Of a stretch of 40,165 nucleotides of DNA, positions 1 through 7,120 are shown in pieces (the first letter of the stretch is position 1; the number at the start of each line of letters is the position of its first letter). The position numbers and the translations under genes were made by a program. The stretch comes from Chitinophagaceae bacterium. Its GTDB lineage: Bacteria > Bacteroidota > Bacteroidia > Chitinophagales > Chitinophagaceae. The stretch spans positions 1 through 40,165 of the forward strand of contig JACMKU010000013.1 in assembly GCA_014379965.1 (NCBI GenBank), given 5' to 3'. The notes beneath the pieces are model-generated. The model was not told where the DNA came from and did not search any database. It saw nothing but the letters and a program-made list of their open reading frames with translations.

Positions 1-1
1 A

Positions 2-619
2 ATCACCGATCTTTCAGAAGACATGCTCGACGTAACGGAAGCGAAGGCCGCCTCGAAAGGAATCATGAATATCGAGACGAAGGTTTGCGACGTATCGGAT
101 CTTCCTTTTGAGGACAATAGTTTCGATGCGATAAGTTGTCGTTTTGGATTCATGTTCTTTCCCGATATGGAACTAGCCGCAAGCGAAATGTTCCGGGTCC
201 TGAAGCCCGGAGGAAGGATAGCTACCTCCGTATGGAACGTTGCCGAGAAGAACTTCTGGGTAACCGCCATCATGGGGACCATCAACAGGAATATGGAATT
301 GCCACCGCCCCCACCGGGTGCGCCTTCTATGTTTCGTTGCGCACAGCCTGGATTTATAAAAGACATGTTCTCAAAGGCTGGATTTAAAAACACTTCTGAA
401 AAGGAAATTAATGGCAAACTGCGCGCCGGGACTACAGACACATATTGGAAAATGATGACAGAAATCGGCGCACCCATCGTGGCAGCCATGAGTAAAGCCG
501 ATGAAGAAACCAGGCAAAAAATAAAAACCGAGGTGTTTGAGACGGTAGATAAGAAGTATCCGGATGGAAAGGTGGATATTGATTGTAGTTCGTTGGTGAT
601 ATATGGGCAGAAGGCTTAG
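2..619 (+). CDS. SAM-dependent class I methyltransferase, 5'-truncated by window edge
   Basis: The reading frame is open back to base 2, so the gene starts upstream of the window; an internal ATG at 23 is not the true start. The visible 205 residues begin with ITDLSEDMLDVTEAKA, the motif II region of class I methyltransferases, where an acidic residue binds the ribose of S-adenosylmethionine. They continue with LPFEDNSFDAISCRFGFMFF (motif IV area) and the EMFRVLKPGGRI motif of Methyltransf_11/25 and UbiE-like enzymes. The glycine-rich motif I lies outside the window. The substrate cannot be told: small-molecule methylation is likely, and UbiE identity is not supported. The stop codon is followed at once by a heptamer repeat array. 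Confidence 0.8.
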   Translation: MTDLSEDMLDVTEAKAASKGIMNIETKVCDVSDLPFEDNSFDAISCRFGFMFFPDMELAASEMFRVLKPGGRIATSVWNVAEKNFWVTAIMGTINRNMELPPPPPGAPSMFRCAQPGFIKDMFSKAGFKNTSEKEINGKLRAGTTDTYWKMMTEIGAPIVAAMSKADEETRQKIKTEVFETVDKKYPDGKVDIDCSSLVIYGQKA

Positions 620-812
620 ACGTTTAACGTTTAAGGGTTTAACGTTTAACGTTTAACGTTTAACGTTCTTTAAATCGAAAAGTTTTTATAGAGTCGCGAA
701 GACCGGCATTTAGAAAGTTTAAGGGTTTAATGGTTCTTATAGATTATATTTCTATTCTGTAAAGTAGCCTCGAATTATGAACGTTAAACCCTTAAACGTT
801 AATCGTTAAACG
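620..812. repeat. Inverted pair of GTTTAAC heptamer arrays filling an intergenic gap
   Basis: Arm 1 (620-667) is a run of CGTTTAA units with one 8-base unit (GGGTTTAA). Arm 2 (778-812) is the inverted version and ends on the base before the ATG at 813. Arm 1 can pair with arm 2 over about 27 bases with about one mismatch. A third partial copy, AAAGTTTAAGGGTTTAATGG, lies at 715-734 in the spacer. The first arm starts directly after the methyltransferase stop. No other promoter or terminator is seen here. Confidence 0.85.
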
Positions 813-1538
813 ATGCGAATAGCTGTCGCCCAAACCCGCCCTGTAAAAGGAGATGTACAAAAAAACATCGCTGCCCATTCTGCGTTGATCGAATTGGCGG
901 TCGATGCGGGAGCCGATTGTATCTTCTTTCCAGAACTATCGGTTACGGGATATGAGCCTGAGCTTGCAAAGACGTTGGCTATACAGCCTGAAGACCAGCA
1001 ACTCGGAAAGTTTCAACATCTAAGTGACGCTAATAATATCAGCATCGGCGTGGGCATGCCTTTAAGACAAGGCGAAGGAATTTGCATTTCGAGTATCATC
1101 TTTCAGTCGAATAAACCTCGCCTCGTCTATTCCAAGAGATATTTACATAGCGACGAGGAGCCGTTCTTCGTGAGCGGGAAGAATGGAACGGCAGTCTTCG
1201 AAACACAACCCAAAACTGCTCTAGCAATTTGCTATGAACTATCGATACCGCAACACCAGGCGGATGCAGTCGATGCCGGTGCAGGCGTGTATCTTGTCTC
1301 GGCAGTAAAAGATGTGAAGGGAATCGAAAAGTCGCTGGCTACCCTATCCGATATCGCTAGTCGCCACTCGATGATCGTGTTGCTATCCAATTGTATCGGA
1401 ACATCGGGTGGATATGATTGCGCAGGAAGAAGTTCCATCTGGAATCGTAAAGGCGAATTGATTGGCCAACTCGACGCGAATAATGAAGGGATATTGATGA
1501 TAGATACGGAGAACGGGGACATAGTGAGTAGTCAATAG
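813..1538 (+). CDS. Carbon-nitrogen hydrolase (nitrilase superfamily)
   Basis: A 241-residue single-domain cytosolic amidohydrolase of the nitrilase superfamily, which cleaves carbon-nitrogen bonds of amides through a Glu-Lys-Cys triad. The triad is visible: Glu41 in FFPELSVTGYE, Lys108 in YSKRYLH, and Cys140 in LAICYELSIP. The length is slightly short for the family (usually 250-280). The exact substrate (omega-amide, carbamoyl or other) cannot be assigned. The ATG follows a repeat arm with no Shine-Dalgarno. The last residues (DIVSSQ) are encoded by a GTGAGTA-type heptamer array that continues past the stop, so the C-terminus may have been rewritten by the repeat. Confidence 0.88.
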   Translation: MRIAVAQTRPVKGDVQKNIAAHSALIELAVDAGADCIFFPELSVTGYEPELAKTLAIQPEDQQLGKFQHLSDANNISIGVGMPLRQGEGICISSIIFQSNKPRLVYSKRYLHSDEEPFFVSGKNGTAVFETQPKTALAICYELSIPQHQADAVDAGAGVYLVSAVKDVKGIEKSLATLSDIASRHSMIVLLSNCIGTSGGYDCAGRSSIWNRKGELIGQLDANNEGILMIDTENGDIVSSQ

Positions 1539-1559
1539 TGAATAGTGAGTGGTGAATGG
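1522..1559. repeat. GTGAATA-type heptamer array overlapping a gene end
   Basis: Units such as GTGAGTA, GTCAATA, GTGAATA, GTGAGTG and GTGAATG run across the nitrilase stop codon (1536-1538). The same words make the arms at 35617-35763. No clear inverted partner is seen within this gap. Confidence 0.7.
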
Positions 1560-1590
1560 CCCTCCGATCAAAGGAACAATCTTATTGGTT

Positions 1591-1693
1591 CGACGTTTAA
1601 TCCCCTAGAGGATGTTGCAAATGTTTATTCAAAACATAAATGCATATTCTGAAATCAGAACGTTAAACGTTAAACCCTTAAACGTTAAACGAC
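1591..1693. repeat. GTTTAAC-type inverted array downstream of thiolase
   Basis: The main arm (1658-1693) reads GAACGTTAAACGTTAAACCC and onward and begins about 12 bases past the thiolase stop on the minus strand. A short opposite copy, CGACGTTTAAT, is at 1591-1601. The sequence is nearly identical to the arm at 778-812. Confidence 0.7.
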
Positions 1694-1705
1694 ACCAAGT
1701 CTCCT

Positions 1706-2884
1706 CTAACCTATATTTTCGATGATCCCTGCAATCCCTTGCCCCCCTCCCACACAAGCCGTAACCATCCCATATTTCTTATTCAGCCTCTTCATATCAT
1801 TCAATATCTGTATCGTCAGTTTGCAGCCCGTGCATCCAAGAGGATGACCCAATGCAATGGCGCCGCCATTTATATTGACCTTTGCTGGATCGAGTCCCGC
1901 CTCCCTGATAACAGCCAATGCTTGTGATGCAAACGCTTCGTTTAATTCAACCAGGTCGATATCGGCAAGATTCATATTGATCTGCTTGAGCGCCTTAGGA
2001 ATCGCCGCGACCGGACCAATTCCCATGATGCGAGGATGTACTCCTGCAGACGCGCACGCTACAAGCCGTCCTATCGGTTTTAATCCGAGTTCATTCACCA
2101 TCTTCTCTCCCATCACTATCACGAATGCTGCTCCGTCAGATGTCTGTGAGGAATTTCCCGCCGTCACTACCCCGCCCGCAGCAAATGCCGGCTTCAATTT
2201 AGACAGTACCTCCACCGATGTATCCGCACGCGGTCCCTCATCCGTATCTACAACATAGTTTCTCTTTTGTTTCTTACCCTTCTCATCCACATACACCTCT
2301 TCAACAGTAATGGGTAGTATACCACTTTTGAAATGTCCGCTCTTTATCGCATTGATTGCTTTCTGGTGTGAATGATAAGAGAATTCGTCCTGGTCAGTAC
2401 GACTAACATTATACTCCTTCGCCACGGCCTCCGCTGTAAGACCCATGCTCAGGTAATAATCGGGATCTTCCTTGGCAATCGAGTAGGCCGGCACCGTCTT
2501 CCATCCCGCAGTGGGCACCAGGCTCATGCTTTCCGTACCACCCGCTATGATGCAATCAGCCTGTCCACTCCGAATCTTGGCGGAGGCCATCGCGATCGTC
2601 TCCAATCCTGACGCGCAATAGCGATTGACCGTTACACCAGGTATGTCGAAACCCAAGGCGCGCGCAGAAATGATCCTCGCGAACTGAAGACCCTGCTCCG
2701 CTTCAGGCACCGCATTGCCAACGATCACATCGTCTATCCTTTTCGCCTCCAAGGCCGGAACCGAAGCCATGAGTCCACGGATCACATCCACCGCCAGATC
2801 ATCCGGGCGATAAAAACGAAATCCACCCCTCTTGGCCTTCCCAACTGCCGACCTAAACCCGGCAACGATATATGCTTCCTGCAT
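1706..2884 (-). CDS. Thiolase, acetyl-CoA C-acyltransferase (FadA-like)
   Basis: A 392-residue, full-length thiolase that transfers an acyl group between CoA thioesters. It would carry out the last step of fatty acid beta-oxidation or, in reverse, acetoacetyl-CoA formation. The nucleophile is Cys90 in VNRYCASGLETI. NEAFASQALAV, GGAIALGHPLGCTG (catalytic His) and the second catalytic Cys377 in TACVGGGQG are all present. No hydratase/dehydrogenase partner (FadB) is adjacent, so the beta-oxidation role is from family knowledge. The ATG at 2882-2884 is supported by alignment to the usual thiolase N-terminus (EAYIVAGFRSAVGK). A strong promoter lies about 190 bp upstream, so the leader RNA carries a palindromic repeat. 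Confidence 0.93.
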   Translation of the reverse strand: MQEAYIVAGFRSAVGKAKRGGFRFYRPDDLAVDVIRGLMASVPALEAKRIDDVIVGNAVPEAEQGLQFARIISARALGFDIPGVTVNRYCASGLETIAMASAKIRSGQADCIIAGGTESMSLVPTAGWKTVPAYSIAKEDPDYYLSMGLTAEAVAKEYNVSRTDQDEFSYHSHQKAINAIKSGHFKSGILPITVEEVYVDEKGKKQKRNYVVDTDEGPRADTSVEVLSKLKPAFAAGGVVTAGNSSQTSDGAAFVIVMGEKMVNELGLKPIGRLVACASAGVHPRIMGIGPVAAIPKALKQINMNLADIDLVELNEAFASQALAVIREAGLDPAKVNINGGAIALGHPLGCTGCKLTIQILNDMKRLNKKYGMVTACVGGGQGIAGIIENIG

Positions 2885-2904
2885 TTTGATTGATTTTAAA
2901 GGTC

Positions 2905-3040
2905 TATTGGTTTAAGGATATAAGGGTTTCAAGGTTTAAGAGTTTAATGGTTTAAGAGTTCTTTAGAGGGTAGCCCTTTTCAATTTAGCAACTTCGTCTT
3001 AGGACAACTATTAAACCCTTAAACTTAAAAACTTTTCAAC
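2905..3040. repeat. Inverted GTTTAAG-type array between divergent genes
   Basis: Arm 1 (about 2905-2962) has degenerate GGTTTAAGAGTTTAATGG units. Arm 2 (3008-3040) has the inverse (TTAAACCCTTAAACTT). Unlike the other loci, it does not follow a stop codon: it lies upstream of the thiolase start and, given the promoter at 3075-3106, inside the thiolase 5' leader. Confidence 0.7.
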
Positions 3041-3074
3041 TAGAGTCGTTAGTTGTTTATGCAACTTTCTATAC

Positions 3075-3106
3075 CAAAATTAAGTTTCCTCCATATTACA
3101 ACCAAA
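3075..3106 (-). promoter_or_regulatory. Bacteroidota-type promoter for the thiolase gene
   Basis: On the minus strand a -33 TTTG (complement of 3103-3106) is separated by 20 bases from TAATTTTG (complement of 3075-3082), matching the TTTG-N19..21-TAnnTTTG consensus of the Bacteroidota primary sigma factor. The predicted start near 3069 gives a leader of about 185 nt. Confidence 0.65.
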
Positions 3107-3126
3107 TACATCTCTCGAAGTTCATT

Positions 3127-3134
3127 TATCTTCG
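3127..3134 (+). promoter_or_regulatory. -7 box of pyrD promoter, likely leaderless
   Basis: TATCTTCG matches the -7 element with one change and ends 6 bases before the pyrD ATG. Transcription would begin at or next to the start codon. No good -33 TTG is seen at the right distance. Confidence 0.5.
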
Positions 3135-3140
3135 CAACCC

Positions 3141-4220
3141 ATGATGTACAAGGTACTGCGCAATATTCTCTTCCTCTTTCCGGCCGAATGGGTACACTAT
3201 TTTTCCATGAATTTTCTACGGCTGCTTACGCGCATTGGGCTCCGACCTCTGATTACTTTGCTTTATCGGCCACTCGTTGGAGAGCACTCGCCTACTAACG
3301 TTGCAGGCCTGGATTTCAAAAACCCCGTAGGTCTCGGTGCCGGCTTCGACAAGAACGCAAAATACTTACCCGAACTCGAAGCCCTGGGTTTCGGCTGTGT
3401 CGAGATTGGGACGGTCACCCCATTCCCGCAATTCGGTAACGCCAAGCCCAGGTTGTTCAGGCTTGCAAAGGATAAAGCCCTGATTAATCGCATGGGCTTC
3501 AATAACGACGGTGTGAAAGCAATCACGGCCCGATTGAAGCAATGGCGAGAAGCCGCCCGGACAGCGAACGGCAAACAAAGGCCACTCATCGTGGGAGGGA
3601 ACATAGGTAAGAACAAGATCACTGCGAACCAGGATGCGTGGAAAGACTATGATGTCTGCTTCCGGGAACTTCATCCCTATGTAGATTATTTTACTGTCAA
3701 TGTGAGTTCGCCGAATACCCCAGGGCTTCGGGAATTACAAGAAAAAGAATCTTTACGAAAAATCCTGCTGCACTTGCAGATGATCAATAATGGAAAGGCA
3801 TCGCCCAAGCCTATCTTCCTGAAGATCGCACCCGATCTCGGGCGTGAGCAGATCGATGACGTGATAGATCTTGCCCAGGAGATCAAACTTGATGGGCTCG
3901 TAGCGACAAATACTACCATCAGCCGGGATGGTCTTGCGCATTGCGTTGGGGTAGGCAACCAGGAAGGTGGAGGCCTTAGCGGTCTTCCCCTTAAAAATAA
4001 GAGCACGGAAATTGTAAGGTATATTTCCCAAAAGACGAATGGTGAAGTGACGATCGTAGCAAGTGGGGGAATTTTCACCGGTGCGGATGCCAGGGAAAAA
4101 TTGGATGCGGGCGCATCCCTGGTACAAGTCTGGACAGGCTTCATTTATGAAGGCCCGGCGATCGTCAAAAAGATAATGAATTCGCTCAGGCGCAATAGCA
4201 TAGGCATCGACACTAAATAA
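3141..4220 (+). CDS. pyrD: Dihydroorotate dehydrogenase (quinone), class 2
   Basis: A 359-residue class 2 dihydroorotate dehydrogenase, the FMN enzyme that oxidises dihydroorotate to orotate in UMP synthesis and passes electrons to membrane quinone. The N-terminal amphipathic helix region (about residues 1-45, YKVLRNILFLFPAEWVHYF) marks class 2 and membrane attachment. FMN/substrate motifs follow: KNPVGLGAGFDKNA, EIGTVTPFPQFGN, RMGFNNDG, and NVSSPNTPGLRELQ with the catalytic serine (S189/190). VATNTT and VASGGIFTGADA lie near the C-terminus. Two ATG codons stand in tandem (3141, 3144). The terC-family gene starts 9 bp after the stop, so the two are probably one transcript. Confidence 0.96.
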   Translation: MMYKVLRNILFLFPAEWVHYFSMNFLRLLTRIGLRPLITLLYRPLVGEHSPTNVAGLDFKNPVGLGAGFDKNAKYLPELEALGFGCVEIGTVTPFPQFGNAKPRLFRLAKDKALINRMGFNNDGVKAITARLKQWREAARTANGKQRPLIVGGNIGKNKITANQDAWKDYDVCFRELHPYVDYFTVNVSSPNTPGLRELQEKESLRKILLHLQMINNGKASPKPIFLKIAPDLGREQIDDVIDLAQEIKLDGLVATNTTISRDGLAHCVGVGNQEGGGLSGLPLKNKSTEIVRYISQKTNGEVTIVASGGIFTGADAREKLDAGASLVQVWTGFIYEGPAIVKKIMNSLRRNSIGIDTK

Positions 4221-4229
4221 TCTAACAGA

Positions 4230-5042
4230 ATGGAACATCTTTTTACGAGTGAAAGTATTGTCAGTTTTATTGTTCTCGTCATCCTGGAAGTGGTACTCGG
4301 TATCGACAATGTCATCTTCGTAAGTATCATCATCAACCGCCTGCCCTCCGACAAGCAGAAGAAGGCGCGTAGGATCTGGATGATCACCGGTATAATCTCA
4401 AGAAGTTTGTTACTGATGGCGCTAGGTTGGCTCCTTTCGCAAAAAGGAAAGTTCATTATCCCTGAATCATGGTTCGGCAAAGGCTTCGATCTCGCAAGCA
4501 TCGTAATGTTGGTCGGGGGACTATTCCTGATCTATAAATCGGTAAGGGAAATACACCACAAACTCGAAGGCGAGGATCCGAATGCCAACGCGGCAAATAG
4601 GACAGCTCTCACTCTTGGAAAGGCAATTGTACAAATCATGATCATCGATGCCGTCTTCTCATTCGATAGTGTAATAACGGCGGGTGGTACCGCCAAGCAT
4701 GTGGAGATTATGATCGCCGCTGTGGTCATTGCAATGGCAGTAATGTTTCTCTTTAGCCCAAAAATCTCCTCCTTCATTCATAAACATCCCACGTTGAAGA
4801 TGCTTGCGCTTAGCTTTCTGGTCATGATCGGGCTCAGCCTGGTGATCGAAGGCTGGGATGCGACAAAGGCTCATGACCTCCGTTTGAAAAATTACATCTA
4901 CTTCGGTATGGCCTTCTCATTTGGTGTGGAAATGCTCAACATGGTGATGCGTAAAAGAATAAATAAAAAGACTAGGGTAGTGGAATTGAACGAGCCGGTG
5001 TTGAGTAAGTCGGAGCCCAATATGTCTGATATGGCGAAGTAG
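4230..5042 (+). CDS. TerC family integral membrane protein
   Basis: A 270-residue multi-pass inner membrane protein of the TerC/Alx family, linked in other bacteria to manganese or other metal-ion export. Both acidic signature segments are present in hydrophobic helices: EVVLGIDNVIFVSII (about residues 20-34) and IIDAVFSFDSVITAGG (about 138-153). About seven membrane helices can be seen, with a charged segment between the halves (about residues 108-125) and a hydrophilic C-terminal tail. It is probably cotranscribed with pyrD (9 bp gap). The stop codon abuts the nonamer palindrome at 5043-5164. Confidence 0.9.
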   Translation: MEHLFTSESIVSFIVLVILEVVLGIDNVIFVSIIINRLPSDKQKKARRIWMITGIISRSLLLMALGWLLSQKGKFIIPESWFGKGFDLASIVMLVGGLFLIYKSVREIHHKLEGEDPNANAANRTALTLGKAIVQIMIIDAVFSFDSVITAGGTAKHVEIMIAAVVIAMAVMFLFSPKISSFIHKHPTLKMLALSFLVMIGLSLVIEGWDATKAHDLRLKNYIYFGMAFSFGVEMLNMVMRKRINKKTRVVELNEPVLSKSEPNMSDMAK

Positions 5043-5164
5043 TTGAATAAGTTGATTAAGTTGATTAAGTTGATTGGGCTGTTTAAGTTGACGAGGTCGT
5101 CACAACTCAATCAACCCAATCAACTTAATCAACCTAATCAACCTAATCAACTTCATCAACTTCA
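5043..5164. repeat. Nonamer (TTGATTAAG) palindrome between convergent genes
   Basis: Arm 1 (5043-5092) is made of units GTTGAATAA, GTTGATTAA, GTTGATTGG. Arm 2 (5104-5164) is the inverse (AATCAACCT, AATCAACTT). The arms pair over about 40 bases with only a few mismatches around a loop of about 12 nt. The element fills the whole space between the stop codons of the TerC gene (plus) and the CDC-like gene (minus), so it could end transcription from both sides. ORFs inside it, rich in LIN/LNQ, are repeat translations and not genes. Confidence 0.9.
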
Positions 5165-6943
5165 TCAGAAATACAACTTATACCTTACCCTCACCTGAAT
5201 CGATGCGCCATTCTCAGTCACGTTAAATGTCTTTTCCAGCGTTTGGTTTGGTGCATCGCGAATGTCGCGGAGGGCGGTGTTGAATGAAGTAGGACTGTAT
5301 TGTGCAAATCCACGATCCCTGTCAGTCGCATTAGCTCCCACAGATTCAGGATCGAGCCCACCCATTATCTTATCCTTTACATTGATGCCCATCGTGATGA
5401 TCTCCTCATCGAAGTTGATCAATGCCGGATTAAGATTGAAGGTGATCGTTTGATTATCCATGCTGATGTTCTGGTTTGCCTTGCCTGCAACAAAGGCAGT
5501 ACTGCCCCTCTTCCAGAAATCCTGCGTGTTTGTAGTAGAAACGCCTCTCGAATCCACGTTTATCGTTCCATAAAGTTCTTCGTCCCCGAAGTCGACAACC
5601 GCAGTTGGTTTCGCATACAACACAGTCACATCGAGCTTGTCGGCCTTGAAACAGCGTGTGTCAGTGAAGTCAGTAAAGGCGCCTATCTTAACCGAGGCAT
5701 TATCGGAAGCATAACATAGATTGTAGTACAACGGCATTGCATTAATACCACCTACAGTCGATTGCATCTTCGCCATTTCTTCCCTTAGCTTGGCAATGCT
5801 TGTAATTGTAGCAGTGCTTGTAGCATTCACACCACCTACAATTTTGATCTTTACGAATCCGCCTTCAAGCAGGCGCTTCGCCTCTGCCGAAAGATTTCTC
5901 TCTGCACCTACCACCTCGGCTACATCTACTAGCGTATTGGCTACGACTGTTGCCTCGGCCCTGGTCTTTGCATTGAACACCATCAGGTAGGCGACGCTTC
6001 CATATGCTACGTCAGTAACGCAGACCGTATTGACCGGTATAGCTCCAGAGATAGTAGATTGTGGACCTTCCCCACCCATTGAAATAATATAGTTCACATT
6101 CCGGATCGTGGCCACTGCCATATTGAATTCCGTACTCATGCTTACACCGCCGCCGATGGTTTGCCCGACATTAAGAGGCACCCCAACCAGTTCAGTAAGA
6201 TCCGCATTGGCACTTGTCTCCATATTAAAGGCGAATTCATCTGCCGACTTAACCTCAAAAGTTTCGGCATCATGGACTGCCAGGGCCGCAGCGTTGGCGT
6301 TAGTAGTCCGCAGGTCGTTGATAGCGTTGAAGACGACGGTCTTATCGTTGAAGTTGCTCACCGGCTGAGACACGTTGCCAGTAGTATTGAGCACGTTGAT
6401 GACGATGCTACCATTTGTCCTGGGAAGATTGATAGGCGTAAATATTCCTTTTACAACATCGTCGTCGCGGAACAACGCACCAGGATACACCTTTGTATCA
6501 TTAGTACTGACCAGCATGCCCATGAACAGCGGACCAGCAAATTGCTTTGCTATCTGGATCGGCGTAGACTTGCAAATCAACGCGTTCTTCGACTGATCCT
6601 GACCATACGTAGTCGTTGTGCCCGTTGTATTCGCGGGCAGTTGAAGGTTGTCTTTGGCGATATAATACCGCAAGCCATTGGGAGCAACTCCCTGCTTCGC
6701 GCTAGTGGATGTTAACGGAATTAATTTGTACCTCGACTTGAGCTTCCCCAACATGGCGAACCTGTTCTTGAAAGGCTCATCCTTGTAAAGCGTTGAGATG
6801 TCAGACAACTTCAACGTGCTGTAGTTGATCGCTGCGAGGTTGGTGATTTTAACCGCTGTTGTCCTCGCCGTGAAAGTTGGCGTTTGCCCGTACGAAGAAT
6901 ACACGAGCAAACCCGAAATAAAAAAGAAAATTATCTTTTTCAT
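5165..6943 (-). CDS. Secreted CDC-like pore-forming protein (thiol-activated cytolysin family)
   Basis: A 592-residue exported protein that resembles cholesterol-dependent cytolysins. The chosen ATG (6941-6943) gives a clean signal peptide, KKIIFFFISGLLVYSSYGQ; an upstream ATG at 7000 would add 19 polar residues before it. CDC-type landmarks occur in the expected order: VYPGALFRDDD (152-162, compare IYPGALL in CDCs), a Gly/Ala/Ser-rich segment (about 250-290) where the first membrane hairpin would be, VTDVAYGSVAYL (309-320, compare ISSVAYGRQVYL), KIKIVGGVNA (365-374), and a second hairpin region followed by MPLYYNLCYASDN (403-415, compare LPISYTTSFLRDN). The cholesterol-binding domain 4 with its Trp-rich undecapeptide is absent; residues about 445-592 form a different beta-rich domain. 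It is the last gene of a secreted three-gene cluster. Recognition is by motif memory; the target membrane is unknown. Confidence 0.8.
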   Translation of the reverse strand: MKKIIFFFISGLLVYSSYGQTPTFTARTTAVKITNLAAINYSTLKLSDISTLYKDEPFKNRFAMLGKLKSRYKLIPLTSTSAKQGVAPNGLRYYIAKDNLQLPANTTGTTTTYGQDQSKNALICKSTPIQIAKQFAGPLFMGMLVSTNDTKVYPGALFRDDDVVKGIFTPINLPRTNGSIVINVLNTTGNVSQPVSNFNDKTVVFNAINDLRTTNANAAALAVHDAETFEVKSADEFAFNMETSANADLTELVGVPLNVGQTIGGGVSMSTEFNMAVATIRNVNYIISMGGEGPQSTISGAIPVNTVCVTDVAYGSVAYLMVFNAKTRAEATVVANTLVDVAEVVGAERNLSAEAKRLLEGGFVKIKIVGGVNATSTATITSIAKLREEMAKMQSTVGGINAMPLYYNLCYASDNASVKIGAFTDFTDTRCFKADKLDVTVLYAKPTAVVDFGDEELYGTINVDSRGVSTTNTQDFWKRGSTAFVAGKANQNISMDNQTITFNLNPALINFDEEIITMGINVKDKIMGGLDPESVGANATDRDRGFAQYSPTSFNTALRDIRDAPNQTLEKTFNVTENGASIQVRVRYKLYF

Positions 6944-7013
6944 GATTGAAGGTTTTATTGGTGAATGATGATTAATGACGCTGTTAATTTTCATAGGCAC
7001 CTGGTGTGGTGGA

Positions 7014-7118
7014 GAGTTTAAGGGTTTAAGAGTTTAAGAGTTCCATGCGATCGGACTGTCACTATTTTCGGTTACCAACCCTTAAACCTTTAAACTTTTA
7101 CACCCTTAAACTCTTCCT
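7014..7118. repeat. GTTTAAG-type palindrome behind the lipase gene
   Basis: Arms at 7014-7043 (GAGTTTAAGGGTTTAAGAG) and 7076-7117 (inverse) flank a 32-base spacer. The second arm begins 3 bases past the lipase stop on the minus strand. It lies between the lipase and CDC-like genes, so it could reduce or stop read-through from one to the other. Confidence 0.75.
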
Positions 7119-7120
7119 AA

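Noticed and set aside
620..812. CRISPR array
   Set aside because: The units are 7-9 bases and contiguous, with no unique spacers and no cas genes nearby.
4898..5110. Minus-strand ORF with NLINLINL repeats
   Set aside because: Repeat translation of the 5043-5164 palindrome overlapping the TerC gene end.
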